A stretch of 64,000 nt of DNA, taken from Niallia taxi (lineage in GTDB: Bacteria > Bacillota > Bacilli > Bacillales > Cytobacillaceae). The stretch covers positions 868,001 to 932,000 of the forward strand of contig NZ_CP102590.1 of NCBI RefSeq assembly GCF_032818155.1, given 5' to 3'. Under the pieces are notes generated by a model. It saw only the letters and a program-made list of their open reading frames with translations. It was not told the origin of the DNA and made no database searches. The translations under genes were made by a program, and so were the position numbers. How positions within the stretch are numbered: position 1 is the first letter of the stretch; the number at the start of each line of letters is the position of its first letter. This document shows positions 9,148 to 17,461 of the stretch, piece after piece.

Positions 9148-10291
9148 TTAAGCCTCCTCCATTATCCTTCAAATTTCTTTTAAGCATTTTATATAAATTA
9201 GAATGGTGTTAATATACTCACGCTTTTAAATAGTTCGTTCTATTGCGCTCTACAGCGGGGCGGTATAAGGTCCTCCTCCCCTTCGCTTGGGGGTCTAAAT
9301 TATCACTGTTTCCCGCAGCAGTCGAGTGTCCACTACTCCACTAAGAGTTTTTATTATTTTATTTAAAGCTAAAACATCAGCCATATTTACTGGAATTTCA
9401 CACCAATTCCCACGACTTTATGTCAGTACACAGTCTCTGCCTCCTTCAACATCATTTCCTAGTTAAATTCTAAACCTCAAATTTACAAATAGTAAAATTA
9501 AACATTATATACACGATGTTTAGAAAAGCTTATCCACCTGTTAAAGTCCTAACACGACAATCAATGGCTAACTAATAGATGTTCACGTATAAATATGATT
9601 GTTTGTGCCATTCCCTGCCTTATTGAAGCTTCTAAATTGATAAAATCTAATAAAATTGCAGAAAAAGTTCCGTTACCTTTCACGGTAAATTTTCATCTCA
9701 TATCTGGGACGACCAGTTTTAATTTTGAGACTATTTCTTACTCGGGATATTGTACTATATTGCTGTAGCAGCAAATCTTCAACTTCTTAGAAAACAAGAA
9801 TTAGAGAAGTAACAAAAATACATCGGAGTTTAGAGTATAAAAATATGCCTATGAAAGCTGTTTATATCTATCTTGAGCTTTGGGCGTAAAAGAAATAATA
9901 GCCCTATTATCAGTGGTTTAGTAAAAGAAGATTTTCGTACCAACCAATAATTTATGCATGGACGCTGTATTATTTACAGTCTTAGTGTCACCAGTATGTA
10001 AAAACAATCAAAAGAAATAGACATTTTTATCTTTACAATTTGATGGGGTTATTTTTTATCGTGTTCAATATCACCTTCCCTCGAAAACACGCCTTCTTTT
10101 GTTCACAATTTGTTGCCTATTTACTTTACGAGAGCGGTTCATTAAACATAAAAAACATCCTTCCCTAATAAAGCACTATGATTTATTGGATACCAGCAAA
10201 TGAAGTTTATCTTTGAGAGGAATAATCAATATTATTTTCAAACTATCTAATGGAATTTTAATCCACTTACATTCAGGAGGTATTTAGGAAT
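9148..10291. other. 1.1-kb non-coding region with decayed DNA
   Basis: No convincing gene is visible on either strand. It contains a dispersed Bacillaceae-type repeat (9241-9345) and otherwise short frames broken by stops. A plus-strand fragment around 9880-9950 (FGRKRNNSPIISGLVKEDF) loosely recalls IS3-family transposases but is too short to call. The end of the region holds the promoter of the gene at 10292. Confidence 0.5.
9241..9345. repeat. Dispersed intergenic repeat, copy 1
   Basis: This G+C-rich stretch contains GCGCTC, an interrupted AGCGGGG..TCCTCCTCCCC core, TCCCGCAGCAGTCGAGTG and CTACTCCACTAA. The order and wording match the element at 39595-39700 and a family I recognise from intergenic regions of many Bacillus genomes (CTTTCCGCGGG...GAGCCTCCTC...GCAGGAGTCGAGTG...CTCCACT). 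It is degenerate, carries no frame and is probably a non-autonomous repeat. Confidence 0.65.
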
Positions 10292-10606
10292 ATGAAACTA
10301 AATTTAGCGATGATGAAGAAAGAGAATCAGAATTTTCTTGAGGAAATATCACTTGAAAATAGATTACTAGTAATTTCCGAAATGAATATAAATTACATTA
10401 AATATAATCTAAAAAACGAGTACTCCTTTAGAATTTGTACAAATAATGGAATTGTAGAATTAGAAAGTGCGGAATTGATTAACCTGATATTAGAGACTCA
10501 CTCAACAGATGATATAAGAGCACTTGTAGCTAATATTAGAAAGATAAAAAAGAGAAATATGCCAGTACGGCATTTTTTTCAAACAATAGCTACTGGACTT
10601 ATTTAA
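10292..10606 (+). CDS. Hypothetical protein, 104 residues
   Basis: This charged, soluble-looking protein of 104 residues is not recognised. It has no signal peptide, membrane segment or cysteine pair motif. The N-terminal half is rich in Asn, Lys and Glu, the middle (TNNGIVELESAELINLILE) looks like a small alpha/beta fold, and the C-terminus is basic (NIRKIKKRNMPVRHF). An AGGAGGT ribosome binding site lies 11 bases upstream of the ATG, which supports translation. It stands alone after a long non-coding region and faces the gene at 10830. It may be a small DNA- or RNA-binding protein, but nothing in the sequence decides this. Confidence 0.6.
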   Translation: MKLNLAMMKKENQNFLEEISLENRLLVISEMNINYIKYNLKNEYSFRICTNNGIVELESAELINLILETHSTDDIRALVANIRKIKKRNMPVRHFFQTIATGLI

Positions 10607-10800
10607 TTTACAATTCGTATAAAATAAAAGGTGCATTAAACAGAGCTAAGTATGTCTTTGACAATGGAGGATTTTTCTTTAGTAAAAAAGAAATATTAAA
10701 GGTTTTTGTACAGAGTACTCTTCGTATTAACTTCAAACTAAATGGAAATAAATATGGATATCTACCCTTTCATACTACTTCGCCCTTTTATTGTTAAAAA

Positions 10801-10820
10801 ACAGCTGCCAAAGCAGCTGT
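10801..10820. terminator. Bidirectional terminator
   Basis: ACAGCTGC and GCAGCTGT form an eight-pair stem with a four-base loop, flanked by As on the left and TTTTC on the right. It can end both the minus-strand gene at 10830 and plus-strand transcription from 10292. Confidence 0.85.
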
Positions 10821-10829
10821 TTTCTCTCA

Positions 10830-11066
10830 TTACTTATGATTAGTCTTATTTGCAAAAATGTATAGCAGCATAAATAAAACAGCGAATAAAGAAGTTATGA
10901 TAGAATACCGAAAGATAGTAAAGAAATACTCCGAATAAGGAATCTCTGTATATGATGTCCAGCCCTCTTCTTCTATGTCACTTATTTCCCGTTTCTTAAA
11001 GATTACTAATAGGAAAAATGAAACAATAAATGAGTAAATTCCTGTTTTAACTAGAATTTTTTCCAA
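10830..11066 (-). CDS. Small membrane protein with two TM segments
   Basis: This 78-residue protein has a hydrophobic segment at about residues 9-24 (GIYSFIVSFFLLVIF), a charged loop containing KKREISDIEEEGW and Tyr residues, and a second segment at about 55-72. It is not recognised. The start is a TTG at 11066 with a GGGGG site six bases upstream. A strong terminator follows directly. No partner gene is adjacent; the next gene on the strand, upstream at 11407, ends 340 bases away. Confidence 0.65.
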   Translation of the reverse strand: MEKILVKTGIYSFIVSFFLLVIFKKREISDIEEEGWTSYTEIPYSEYFFTIFRYSIITSLFAVLFMLLYIFANKTNHK

Positions 11067-11406
11067 TGTGTACCCCCTTTTTCAATACATTTTCTTCCTT
11101 TGAATATCATAGTTTTACATACTTAATTTTGAAATAGGAGCGTTCTATTAACCTCAGAATCCATCACCAGTTTAGCCACAATTAACAGTCACTATAGTTA
11201 ATTCATACCTTAAAATCGAGTGAAATCAGATTAAATATTACTAGTTATCATATGCTATTAACCTAGTATATAAGCACATTTAACAATAGACACTATATAA
11301 GCCCACTATTATTAGTGGGCTTATATAGTGTCTATTCTTGTCTATTAAATAAAATGTGCTGACTAAGATTTGGTGATTACTCACTTATTAATTTTTATAT
11401 GTTTAG
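11067..11406. other. Intergenic region containing a long palindrome
   Basis: These 340 bases between the small membrane protein and the SpoIID-like gene carry the long inverted repeat described at 11274-11359 and otherwise AT-rich DNA without a gene. Confidence 0.6.
11274..11359. repeat. Perfect 24-bp inverted repeat within a longer imperfect hairpin
   Basis: Positions 11285-11308 are an exact reverse complement of 11313-11336, separated by the loop TTAT; the core is TAAGCCCACTA/TAGTGGGCTTA. Outer arms GCACATT (11274-11280) and AATGTGC (11353-11359) extend it. There is no U-run on either side, so it is not a classic intrinsic terminator even though it lies downstream of the SpoIID-like gene. 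It could be a MITE-like insertion or a strong RNA stabiliser. Confidence 0.75.
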
Positions 11407-13548
11407 TTATTTTAAAATAGTCACATACTTGGCAGAAACATAACCAGTCTTTGATCCGTATTTCACCTTATACCATGAACCTTGCTGTGAAAGAATAACA
11501 ACTGTTTGCTTTTTCTTTAGCTTAAGAATAACCTTTGAGGAAGTATTGGGCTTCTGTCTTAAATTAAGCACAGACGGTTTAACACTAGCTTTTTTCACCT
11601 TAACCGGTTTTTTAATTATGATTTTCTGCTTCATTGTATTCTTGTATCCATGTAAATTTTCTGTTGTGATTTCGGCTGTATATGTTCCATTACCCGCCTT
11701 GCTAATGTTCCAGCTAAATGATAGGGATCCTGACTTCACCTCTTTATTTTTCACTAAGGTGGCTACTGTCTTTCCTCTAGAATCCTTTAAGACAATGGTG
11801 ATTTTTCCCGCTTTATTTGTTTTCATACCGAGTTTGACTGTATTCTTCTTATTATCTGTACTAGCCTTAAAGCTTGATATGGCAGGAGGTGCCTTGTCCT
11901 TTTTTACTGTTACCTTATGATAGGCTGTTTTTTGATAACCATCTTTATTACTTGCTATGATTTCAGCCGTATATGTGGCATTTTCCACTTTGCTAATATT
12001 CCAGTCTAAAGAAAGAGACCCAGACTTCACTTCTTTATTTTTTGCTATTGTGGCTACTGTCTTTCCTTTAGAATCCTTGACGATCATTGTCAGTTTTCCT
12101 GACTTATTTATCTTCATTGACAGCTTAGTAGTATTTTTCTTATAATCTATACTAGCTTTAAAGCTTGAAATATTAGGTGGCACCTTATCGTCCATACCTT
12201 GTGAATTGCTTGCTGTACCACTATATTCTTTCATAAGAGCGGCCTTTGGGTAATAGAACTGCAATATTTGATTATAGCTATGCCCAGCCTCGGCCCTGTT
12301 TCTGGCGCCATATTGACTAAGTCCTACAGCATGCCCATTGCCTCTCCCCTTCATATAAATGCTACCTTTTTTCGTTACTGTCTCATCGATTAAATAGCTA
12401 GTCATTCTGTCAATACCGACTATTGCACGGATCTTAGATGCTGCAGTCCCATTCATTTCTAAAACTTTCTTCTCCGCAGTCTTACCATTGGCCATTAACA
12501 AGTAGTCCATTTTTAATGTTCCTTTTAAAACTCTTCCTCCAGCAGATAATGAAGTTAAGTCTACCCCTAGCTTGTGAATTTTTGCTATTTTAATCTTAGC
12601 AACATCATTTGTATACCCTTCGCTTACAAGCCATTTTTTAATATTAATCAGTACAGTGTTATCTGCATCTGCCTCCTTAAGTGTGTTCCACCATGTATCC
12701 GCTATTCCCAAATTCAATGTAGCGGGCAGTTGCTCTTGTTTCAGTTGAATCGACCATGTGAATTTGTCCTTTGTTGCAGGGTTAAAATCAAATGTATCCT
12801 CCTTAACTGCGAAGTAAGATAATGCTGCACCACCCCATACACTGCTATTTAATTCTGTCCAGCCTCCATTACTTGCAGAAAACACGGCATCTATTAATGC
12901 TCCATTATATTTTAATACCATTCCTTCTGTTTCCTTAACAGCAGTATCCGATCGAGCATGATTTGCCGAACTTCCTCCATATACTTGCTTTGCAATCGTA
13001 TCTACCATATTACTATCATTCATATGTTTAATTGCATACGTTCTTGCAGCAACGGTTTGTGCCTTAAGTGCCTCCATACTCCAAAGCGCAGGCATTTCTT
13101 GAGGAACCACTCCTCTTAAATATGTTTCTATATCGACTTTGTTAATTGGACGAACATATAAATTACCGTTTTTTGTATCTTTTTCGATAACAAATTGAAA
13201 GGAACCATTGTATTTGCGACCATTAACAGAAAGAGTTCCATCCGTTTTAACAGGAGCTGCAGAAATGCTACTTTCCTTTTCTATCAATACCTGTCCTTTG
13301 CTTGTTTCCATACTCAACTTACTGTTACTAAGCTTTATGACAGCTTCTGTTCCTGAAGTGACCTTTACACCGTTCGAAAGCTTATATTCTCCATTAAAAA
13401 CTACCGTAATGGACGTTTTATTACCAAGATAATTAACTAATTTCACTTCAATTGTTGGTATAGTTGATGCAGCCCTTATCTTTTCAGGATAAATAGCTGC
13501 TCCAAAAAATAATGTAAAAAGAAGCAATATCAATCTAAATTTACGCAT
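11407..13548 (-). CDS. SpoIID/LytB-like wall protein with FlgD-like repeats and SH3b domain
   Basis: The 713-residue secreted protein has a signal peptide (about residues 1-27), a SpoIID/LytB domain (about 105-445; VPQEMPALWSMEALKAQ, ARTYA and GHAVGLSQYGARNRAEAG are typical), two similar beta-sandwich repeats of the FlgD Ig type (about 455-545 and 550-645), and a C-terminal bacterial SH3 domain (about 650-713, LNLRQKPNTSSKVILKLKKKQ). SpoIID is a lytic transglycosylase that acts on denuded glycan in sporulation; LytB relatives modify or regulate autolysins in growing cells. The SH3b domain probably anchors it to peptidoglycan. Start ATG has an AGAGGGGG site. It is monocistronic; the long extra repeats set it apart from sporulation SpoIID (about 340 residues). 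Confidence 0.88.
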   Translation of the reverse strand: MRKFRLILLLFTLFFGAAIYPEKIRAASTIPTIEVKLVNYLGNKTSITVVFNGEYKLSNGVKVTSGTEAVIKLSNSKLSMETSKGQVLIEKESSISAAPVKTDGTLSVNGRKYNGSFQFVIEKDTKNGNLYVRPINKVDIETYLRGVVPQEMPALWSMEALKAQTVAARTYAIKHMNDSNMVDTIAKQVYGGSSANHARSDTAVKETEGMVLKYNGALIDAVFSASNGGWTELNSSVWGGAALSYFAVKEDTFDFNPATKDKFTWSIQLKQEQLPATLNLGIADTWWNTLKEADADNTVLINIKKWLVSEGYTNDVAKIKIAKIHKLGVDLTSLSAGGRVLKGTLKMDYLLMANGKTAEKKVLEMNGTAASKIRAIVGIDRMTSYLIDETVTKKGSIYMKGRGNGHAVGLSQYGARNRAEAGHSYNQILQFYYPKAALMKEYSGTASNSQGMDDKVPPNISSFKASIDYKKNTTKLSMKINKSGKLTMIVKDSKGKTVATIAKNKEVKSGSLSLDWNISKVENATYTAEIIASNKDGYQKTAYHKVTVKKDKAPPAISSFKASTDNKKNTVKLGMKTNKAGKITIVLKDSRGKTVATLVKNKEVKSGSLSFSWNISKAGNGTYTAEITTENLHGYKNTMKQKIIIKKPVKVKKASVKPSVLNLRQKPNTSSKVILKLKKKQTVVILSQQGSWYKVKYGSKTGYVSAKYVTILK
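11630..12185 (-). repeat. Tandem coding repeat within the SpoIID-like gene
   Basis: Two consecutive units of about 270 bases encode near-duplicate domains. Both contain PxISSFKAS, KDSxGKTVAT, NKEVKSGSLS and WNISK, so they arose by tandem duplication and still match closely at DNA level. Confidence 0.8.
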
Positions 13549-13914
13549 CTGTTTTCCCCCTCTTATACTAGTAGAATATTATCTGACTATTTAATTCTAT
13601 AGTCTTATAGATATGGTTACTAGTTTTAATCGGTGGAAGAAAACAGGTGCTTATGACCTATTCTTATACGCATTTAAACATAATCAAAAGCACCGCTTCA
13701 ATTGTTTTAGCACGCCCTCTTAATACAAATTGATAAAACCTGATAACAAAGTTTGGTTCCGGAATGTAACAAAAAAAGAGTAGTAGATTTCACGAGGGTT
13801 TAACTATCATTTTCCTTAGAAAGCAAATAAGGATATTTATCTCCTCCATTTATAATAAAAAATAACCCGTTAATAAGCGGGTTATCTTAGTATTCTTGAG
13901 GGATAGAATCTAGT
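13549..13914. other. Non-coding gap upstream of the SpoIID-like gene
   Basis: This 366-base gap holds the promoter side of the SpoIID-like gene and, at its right end, the terminator of the oxidoreductase gene (13862-13885). I see no further gene. Confidence 0.5.
13862..13885 (-). terminator. Terminator of the oxidoreductase gene
   Basis: ATAACCCG and CGGGTTAT pair with an eight-base loop; on the minus strand TTTTTTATTA follows. Confidence 0.88.
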
Positions 13915-14898
13915 TTAAGAATGACTATCTTCAACACAAACAACCACTTTCCCTTTGGCATTTCCTTCTCCCAAATAATCAATTGCCTCAGGAACTTGAT
14001 TTAAAGAATATTCTCTATCAATTACAGGAACTAGTTTACCAGCAGTATAGAGGTCTTTTAGAAAATTTTGATCCTCCTTGCTTGGTTTGTGAAGTAAAAT
14101 GGCCATTTTCTTCCTTTCTGTTTTATTAATAATTGGTCCAAGTAATAATAACTGCAAAATTAAGAAGGAAGAACCACCAATCATCACATACTTTCCTTCT
14201 GACCTTATTGCTTTTTTATAATGAAAGATAGACCGATTTCCTACAACATCAAGAATCAAATCATACTTCTGGTCTTCTTTCTTTGTGAAGTCCTCTGCTC
14301 TGTAATCAATCACATGATCCGCACCTATTGATTTCAGCATTTCTAATTTCCCCTTGCTGTCCACACAAGTTACTTCTGCACCGTATAGCTTAGCTATTTG
14401 TAACGCAAAGGTTCCGACTCCTCCTCCAGCGCCATTGATTAACACCTTTTTCGTTTCATGCACCCTTCCTTTATCACGAAGTGCCTGTAGAGCAAGAACT
14501 CCTGCCTGGGGAATCGCAGCAGCTTCCACAAATGTCATATCTGCTGGTTTCAATGAAAGTGCCTCTTCACAAACACTAACATATTCTGCAAATCCTCCCC
14601 AACCGCACCCGGATATGTCCCCGAACACTTCATCTCCAACAGAGAGATGCTTTACGTTTTCTCCAACCGCTTTAACCCTACCCGCTATATCTGCGCCTAA
14701 AATCTTGTACCTTGGTTTTCTTATTCCCCCTAAACGGGTCAGGAACGGCTTTCCTCGCAAAAGGTCCCAGTCCCAAGAATTCACAGACGAAGCAAACACC
14801 TTAACTAATACTTCATTTGCCTTTAACTCAGGTATATCTACTTCTTTAAGCTCAAGTACATCCGTCATTCCATATTCGCTGTAAACCATCGCTTTCAT
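13915..14898 (-). CDS. Zinc-independent NAD(P)H quinone reductase-like MDR oxidoreductase
   Basis: The 327-residue protein belongs to the medium-chain dehydrogenase/reductase superfamily. It has the N-terminal GroES-like part (about residues 1-125, with VKVFASSVNSWDWDLLRG and GADIAGRVKAVG) and a Rossmann nucleotide-binding part (GAGGGVGTFALQIAK near 150-165, IGADHVIDY near 190). The zinc-ligand cysteines of true alcohol dehydrogenases are absent, so it fits quinone reductase or enone reductase relatives that use NAD(P)H. The substrate cannot be told. An AAGGAG site precedes the ATG. It is monocistronic. Confidence 0.88.
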   Translation of the reverse strand: MKAMVYSEYGMTDVLELKEVDIPELKANEVLVKVFASSVNSWDWDLLRGKPFLTRLGGIRKPRYKILGADIAGRVKAVGENVKHLSVGDEVFGDISGCGWGGFAEYVSVCEEALSLKPADMTFVEAAAIPQAGVLALQALRDKGRVHETKKVLINGAGGGVGTFALQIAKLYGAEVTCVDSKGKLEMLKSIGADHVIDYRAEDFTKKEDQKYDLILDVVGNRSIFHYKKAIRSEGKYVMIGGSSFLILQLLLLGPIINKTERKKMAILLHKPSKEDQNFLKDLYTAGKLVPVIDREYSLNQVPEAIDYLGEGNAKGKVVVCVEDSHS

Positions 14899-15221
14899 AC
14901 AAATAACTCCTTCTTATTAATTTCGCATATGAATAAAATCATGTAGCTTATTACTGTTCATAAAGAATATTTATTTTTAGTCTTTTACATTTATGAGCAG
15001 AATTTATTTGGGAGTTACAGAAGCAGTACTTACAGAACAGCTATTTACTATCTACACAACCTTGTCTTTTAAACTACTATTATTCCAGAATTCCCTTTCT
15101 AAAACCTTCTTCTTTCTGTTTTTACATGATTTTTACCTTTCTTTAAACATAAAGAAAAACGCCTCGTTATTTATAACAAGGCGTTGTGTTAAAACCAGTG
15201 TGTCTGACTGCTATCAATCCT
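14899..15221. other. Non-coding gap
   Basis: About 320 bases with the promoter of the oxidoreductase gene on the left and a terminator (15158-15185) on the right. A plus-strand frame in the middle has no ribosome binding site and crosses the terminator, so it is not called. Confidence 0.5.
15158..15185 (-). terminator. Terminator of the DUF896 gene
   Basis: AACGCCTcGTTAT pairs with ATAACAAGGCGTT across a two-base loop region, and GTTTTTCTTT follows on the minus strand. Confidence 0.88.
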
Positions 15222-15455
15222 CTAATGAATTATAGCTCGACTTCTTTCTTGTTCCTCTTTCAATTTTTCTGGTGTAACATCATTTCCTAATGGATCAATA
15301 ATGGTTGTGTTTAACAGGATGCTATCCATGGAGCCACGAAACTCTTTAACATATCCAGTAAAAAGGAGTCTGCGTTCGTCTGTTTCTTCTTGTGTTAAGT
15401 TTCTTATTTTAGAAATTCTAGCTAATTCGTTTATTCTATTCAATTTCTCTCTCAT
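15222..15455 (-). CDS. DUF896 (YnzC-type) small protein
   Basis: The 77-residue protein matches DUF896 throughout: MREKLNRINELARISK at the start, LTQEETDERRLLFTGYV in the middle, FRGSMDSIL, and the signature DPLGNDVTPEKLKEEQER near the end. Family members are small helical-hairpin proteins found across Bacilli; B. subtilis YnzC lies in the lexA-yneA SOS region, but that context is absent here. The frame reaches an ATG at 15470, but that codon overlaps the GGAGGT ribosome binding site, so the ATG at 15455 is chosen. The promoter at 15596-15624 and two palindromic operators upstream suggest tight regulation by a MarR-type quinone sensor. Confidence 0.9.
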   Translation of the reverse strand: MREKLNRINELARISKIRNLTQEETDERRLLFTGYVKEFRGSMDSILLNTTIIDPLGNDVTPEKLKEEQERSRAIIH

Positions 15456-15492
15456 AATTGTTACCTCCATGCTTGATTTATTATGTCTTCTT

Positions 15493-15524
15493 AATAAATT
15501 ATCTCGAATTCGAGATAATTTATT
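15493..15524. promoter_or_regulatory. MhqR-like operator, copy 1 (32-bp perfect palindrome)
   Basis: The palindrome is exact over 32 bases around the core ATCTCGAATTCGAGAT. This core matches the inverted repeat described for MhqR, the MarR-family catechol/quinone repressor of B. subtilis (TATCTCGAATTCGAGATA). It lies 38 bases upstream of the DUF896 start codon. Confidence 0.75.
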
Positions 15525-15573
15525 TTTATAAAACTCCTCATATAATTAAGGAGTTGCAAAGAAAGACTGAATT

Positions 15574-15599
15574 AAATTATCTTTAACTCAAGATAATTT
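15574..15599. promoter_or_regulatory. MhqR-like operator, copy 2
   Basis: AAATTATCTT and AAGATAATTT flank six bases, the same arm sequence and spacing as the palindrome at 15493-15524. It overlaps the -10 element and the start region of the promoter at 15596-15624. Confidence 0.7.
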
Positions 15600-15624
15600 T
15601 ACAATACAAAACAGTATCTGTCAA
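15596..15624 (-). promoter_or_regulatory. Sigma-A-type promoter of the DUF896 gene
   Basis: On the minus strand TTGACA (15619-15624) and TAAAAT (15596-15601) are separated by exactly 17 bases. The second operator copy begins within the -10 element, so a bound repressor would block transcription. Confidence 0.75.
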
Positions 15625-15665
15625 TAACTTCCTTTCAATTAATTTGTTATTAAATCGTCAAAAAA

Positions 15666-15690
15666 AACTTTCCTCTGCTAAAAAGGAAAG
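15666..15690 (-). terminator. Terminator of the GNAT gene
   Basis: ACTTTCC pairs with GGAAAGT and is followed on the minus strand by a run of seven Ts. Confidence 0.85.
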
Positions 15691-15698
15691 TCCTGTTA

Positions 15699-16451
15699 CT
15701 ATGCTTTTATTCTATACCAATATTGATATACTTCCTGAAATCCTAGTTTGGAATATAGCTTTAATGCTGGAGGATTATTTAACATTACTTGAAGGTAGGC
15801 CATTCTGGCTCCATTTTCCTTACCCCATTGTAAAATGCTTTGTATGAGTTTAAAACCATAGCCTCTGTTTCTTTGTTTTTCAGATGTCACGATATCAAAC
15901 AACCCAATACAGTTATTTTCCAATACACACATCCCACAAGCAACAATTTCATTGCTCTCATCCGTTAATTGAAAATAGCGAGTTTCAGCGATTATATTAT
16001 TTAGCATGTTGTTCAATGTTAATCGGTCTTGTTCTTTAACATTGTTTAGCTTACAAAAATTGTGGAACCAATCATCTTGTAAATCGTTATACACAATAGC
16101 AGGATGTTCTAATTCTATTTGTACATCCTGTAAGGACAAAACTTGAACACTAGTCAAACTATCTTGAATATATCTGCTTTCTTCCAAAATTAAATCTAAG
16201 TTTTCGGGTGACACTTGCTTGGTCATTTTATAAACAACCTTTAAATTCTTTTTACGATACATTTGTTCAACAGTCTCTATTTTGTCATGTACATCCTCAT
16301 TTGAAAAATAAATCGGATTAATGGAATTTGCTCTTTTTGTATATCCATCTGCAAATCGTACTACCCAGCCATCATAAAGCTGTGTTTGCAGTGCAGGTAA
16401 AGCATTCATTGATAATTCCTCTATTTTTTGGATTATTTTCTTGTTTGTCAT
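15699..16451 (-). CDS. GNAT family N-acetyltransferase
   Basis: The 250-residue protein ends in a GNAT fold: the acetyl-CoA binding motif is SEKQRNRGYGFKLIQSIL (about residues 190-207), followed by AYLQVMLNNPPALKLYSKLGF and EVYQYWYRIK, a common C-terminal GNAT pattern. The N-terminal half is less conserved and contains DGWVVRFADGYTKRANSI, a phrase typical of a GNAT subgroup of roughly this length. It transfers an acetyl group from acetyl-CoA to an unknown amine. The ATG has an AGGAGGAGG site. It forms its own transcription unit with a terminator downstream. Confidence 0.9.
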   Translation of the reverse strand: MTNKKIIQKIEELSMNALPALQTQLYDGWVVRFADGYTKRANSINPIYFSNEDVHDKIETVEQMYRKKNLKVVYKMTKQVSPENLDLILEESRYIQDSLTSVQVLSLQDVQIELEHPAIVYNDLQDDWFHNFCKLNNVKEQDRLTLNNMLNNIIAETRYFQLTDESNEIVACGMCVLENNCIGLFDIVTSEKQRNRGYGFKLIQSILQWGKENGARMAYLQVMLNNPPALKLYSKLGFQEVYQYWYRIKA

Positions 16452-16542
16452 TTACTTATCCTCCTCCTCTTATTGTATAAAAATAAATATAATTAGATAA
16501 TTATACAAAAATGTCTCATTTCCTTCTTACCATTAAAAAAGA

Positions 16543-16564
16543 TGCTTCCTCTAAAAAGGAAGCA
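16543..16564 (-). terminator. Terminator of the YaaC-like hypothetical gene
   Basis: TGCTTCCT and AGGAAGCA pair with a six-base A-rich loop; on the minus strand ATCTTTTTT follows. Confidence 0.85.
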
Positions 16565-16577
16565 CCTAAAGTTACCC

Positions 16578-17399
16578 TCATTGGATTAAACAGTCTTTAT
16601 CAGGATTCATTTTCAGCGGCTTCCATTTTCCATCACCATTATTGCGAAATGAAGCAATTTCGACGTCTGTTCCATTTGTCAAAATGAAGAAAATGAAAAA
16701 GTAGCTCGCACCATCGTTGCCGTAAAAATATATATATTTAACATACCCCCTGTTTACAGCAGGATATCTTTTCTTAATTAATTTACACCATTCTCCGTAT
16801 TTCACATCAATTACTGATTCTGCATCATGCTGCCAAAGATGATATGGTGCACAGAGAAAGTCTTCACGCTCTTCTTGAATCTTGTTAATACGATACCCTT
16901 CATTCTCATGAATAAGGTCAATAAATCCATATGAATAACCAAAGTATTCCTCATTCGGTTCTATTAAGCTGATAATTTTTTCAATCTCATAAAAGTACCG
17001 AATTCCTTGTGTTTCATCAGGTATTTTACAAAGTTTTATTAAATTAATATGTCCTACCCCTGCAAATGAGTTTAAATAGGCTTTATAATCCATCGTTTTT
17101 TGATAGGCTTTCGATAAAAAGTTATAAGCTATCGGATAAGGAATATTACCATTTCCAACAGAACCACAATACCTAATCGCAAGATTTGCAGCTTCACGTA
17201 AAATGCTAAAGTAATTGATAACAGTATCTTCAGGGGTTTTAGTTAACTGTGCAGGCAGATGTATTTGATCGTATGCTTTGTCATAATATTCATCAAAAAA
17301 TGTCCAATCGCTAAATCTTAAATTTAACGCGTGTAAGGAAGACGGCCGAAAATATTTCTGGTTCCGTGCGGCTTCTTCCTTTTCCTTTCGTAACACCAC
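16578..17399 (-). CDS. Hypothetical protein of YaaC-like size and style
   Basis: This protein of about 273 residues is soluble, without signal peptide or membrane segment. It contains many aromatic residues and a helical middle (LREAANLAIRYCGSVGNGNIP, split as LREAANLAIRYCG and SVGNGN; YNFLSKAYQKTMDYKAYLNS). The end carries beta-type sequence (YFFIFFILTNGTDVEIASF). I do not recognise a family with certainty; the general look recalls the YaaC-type proteins of Bacilli. The frame is open to a GTG at 17408, but AGGGGTGAT with normal spacing points to the GTG at 17399. An inverted repeat (17401-17433) covers this ribosome binding site. It follows the PBP gene on the same strand by about 60 bases. 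Confidence 0.6.
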   Translation of the reverse strand: MVLRKEKEEAARNQKYFRPSSLHALNLRFSDWTFFDEYYDKAYDQIHLPAQLTKTPEDTVINYFSILREAANLAIRYCGSVGNGNIPYPIAYNFLSKAYQKTMDYKAYLNSFAGVGHINLIKLCKIPDETQGIRYFYEIEKIISLIEPNEEYFGYSYGFIDLIHENEGYRINKIQEEREDFLCAPYHLWQHDAESVIDVKYGEWCKLIKKRYPAVNRGYVKYIYFYGNDGASYFFIFFILTNGTDVEIASFRNNGDGKWKPLKMNPDKDCLIQ

Positions 17400-17400
17400 A

Positions 17401-17433
17401 TGAATCACCCCTTGTTATTCTATGGGTGATTCA
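17401..17433 (-). promoter_or_regulatory. Inverted repeat covering a ribosome binding site
   Basis: TGAATCACCC (17401-17410) is an exact reverse complement of GGGTGATTCA (17424-17433). The 3' arm on the minus strand contains the GGGGTGAT ribosome binding site of the gene starting at 17399. No U-run follows, so it looks more like a translational control hairpin than a terminator. Confidence 0.55.
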
Positions 17434-17461
17434 CTTATAGGTGATAAAAAAAGGAATAGAT

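Noticed and set aside
9880..9960. Possible IS3-type transposase fragment on the plus strand
   Set aside because: Only about 20 residues (FGRKRNNSPIISGLVKEDF) look similar, stops surround it and no inverted ends or DDE motif are seen.
14354..14884. Long plus-strand frame inside the oxidoreductase gene
   Set aside because: It is antisense to a well-conserved MDR protein and lacks its own ribosome binding site, so it is a shadow of the real gene.
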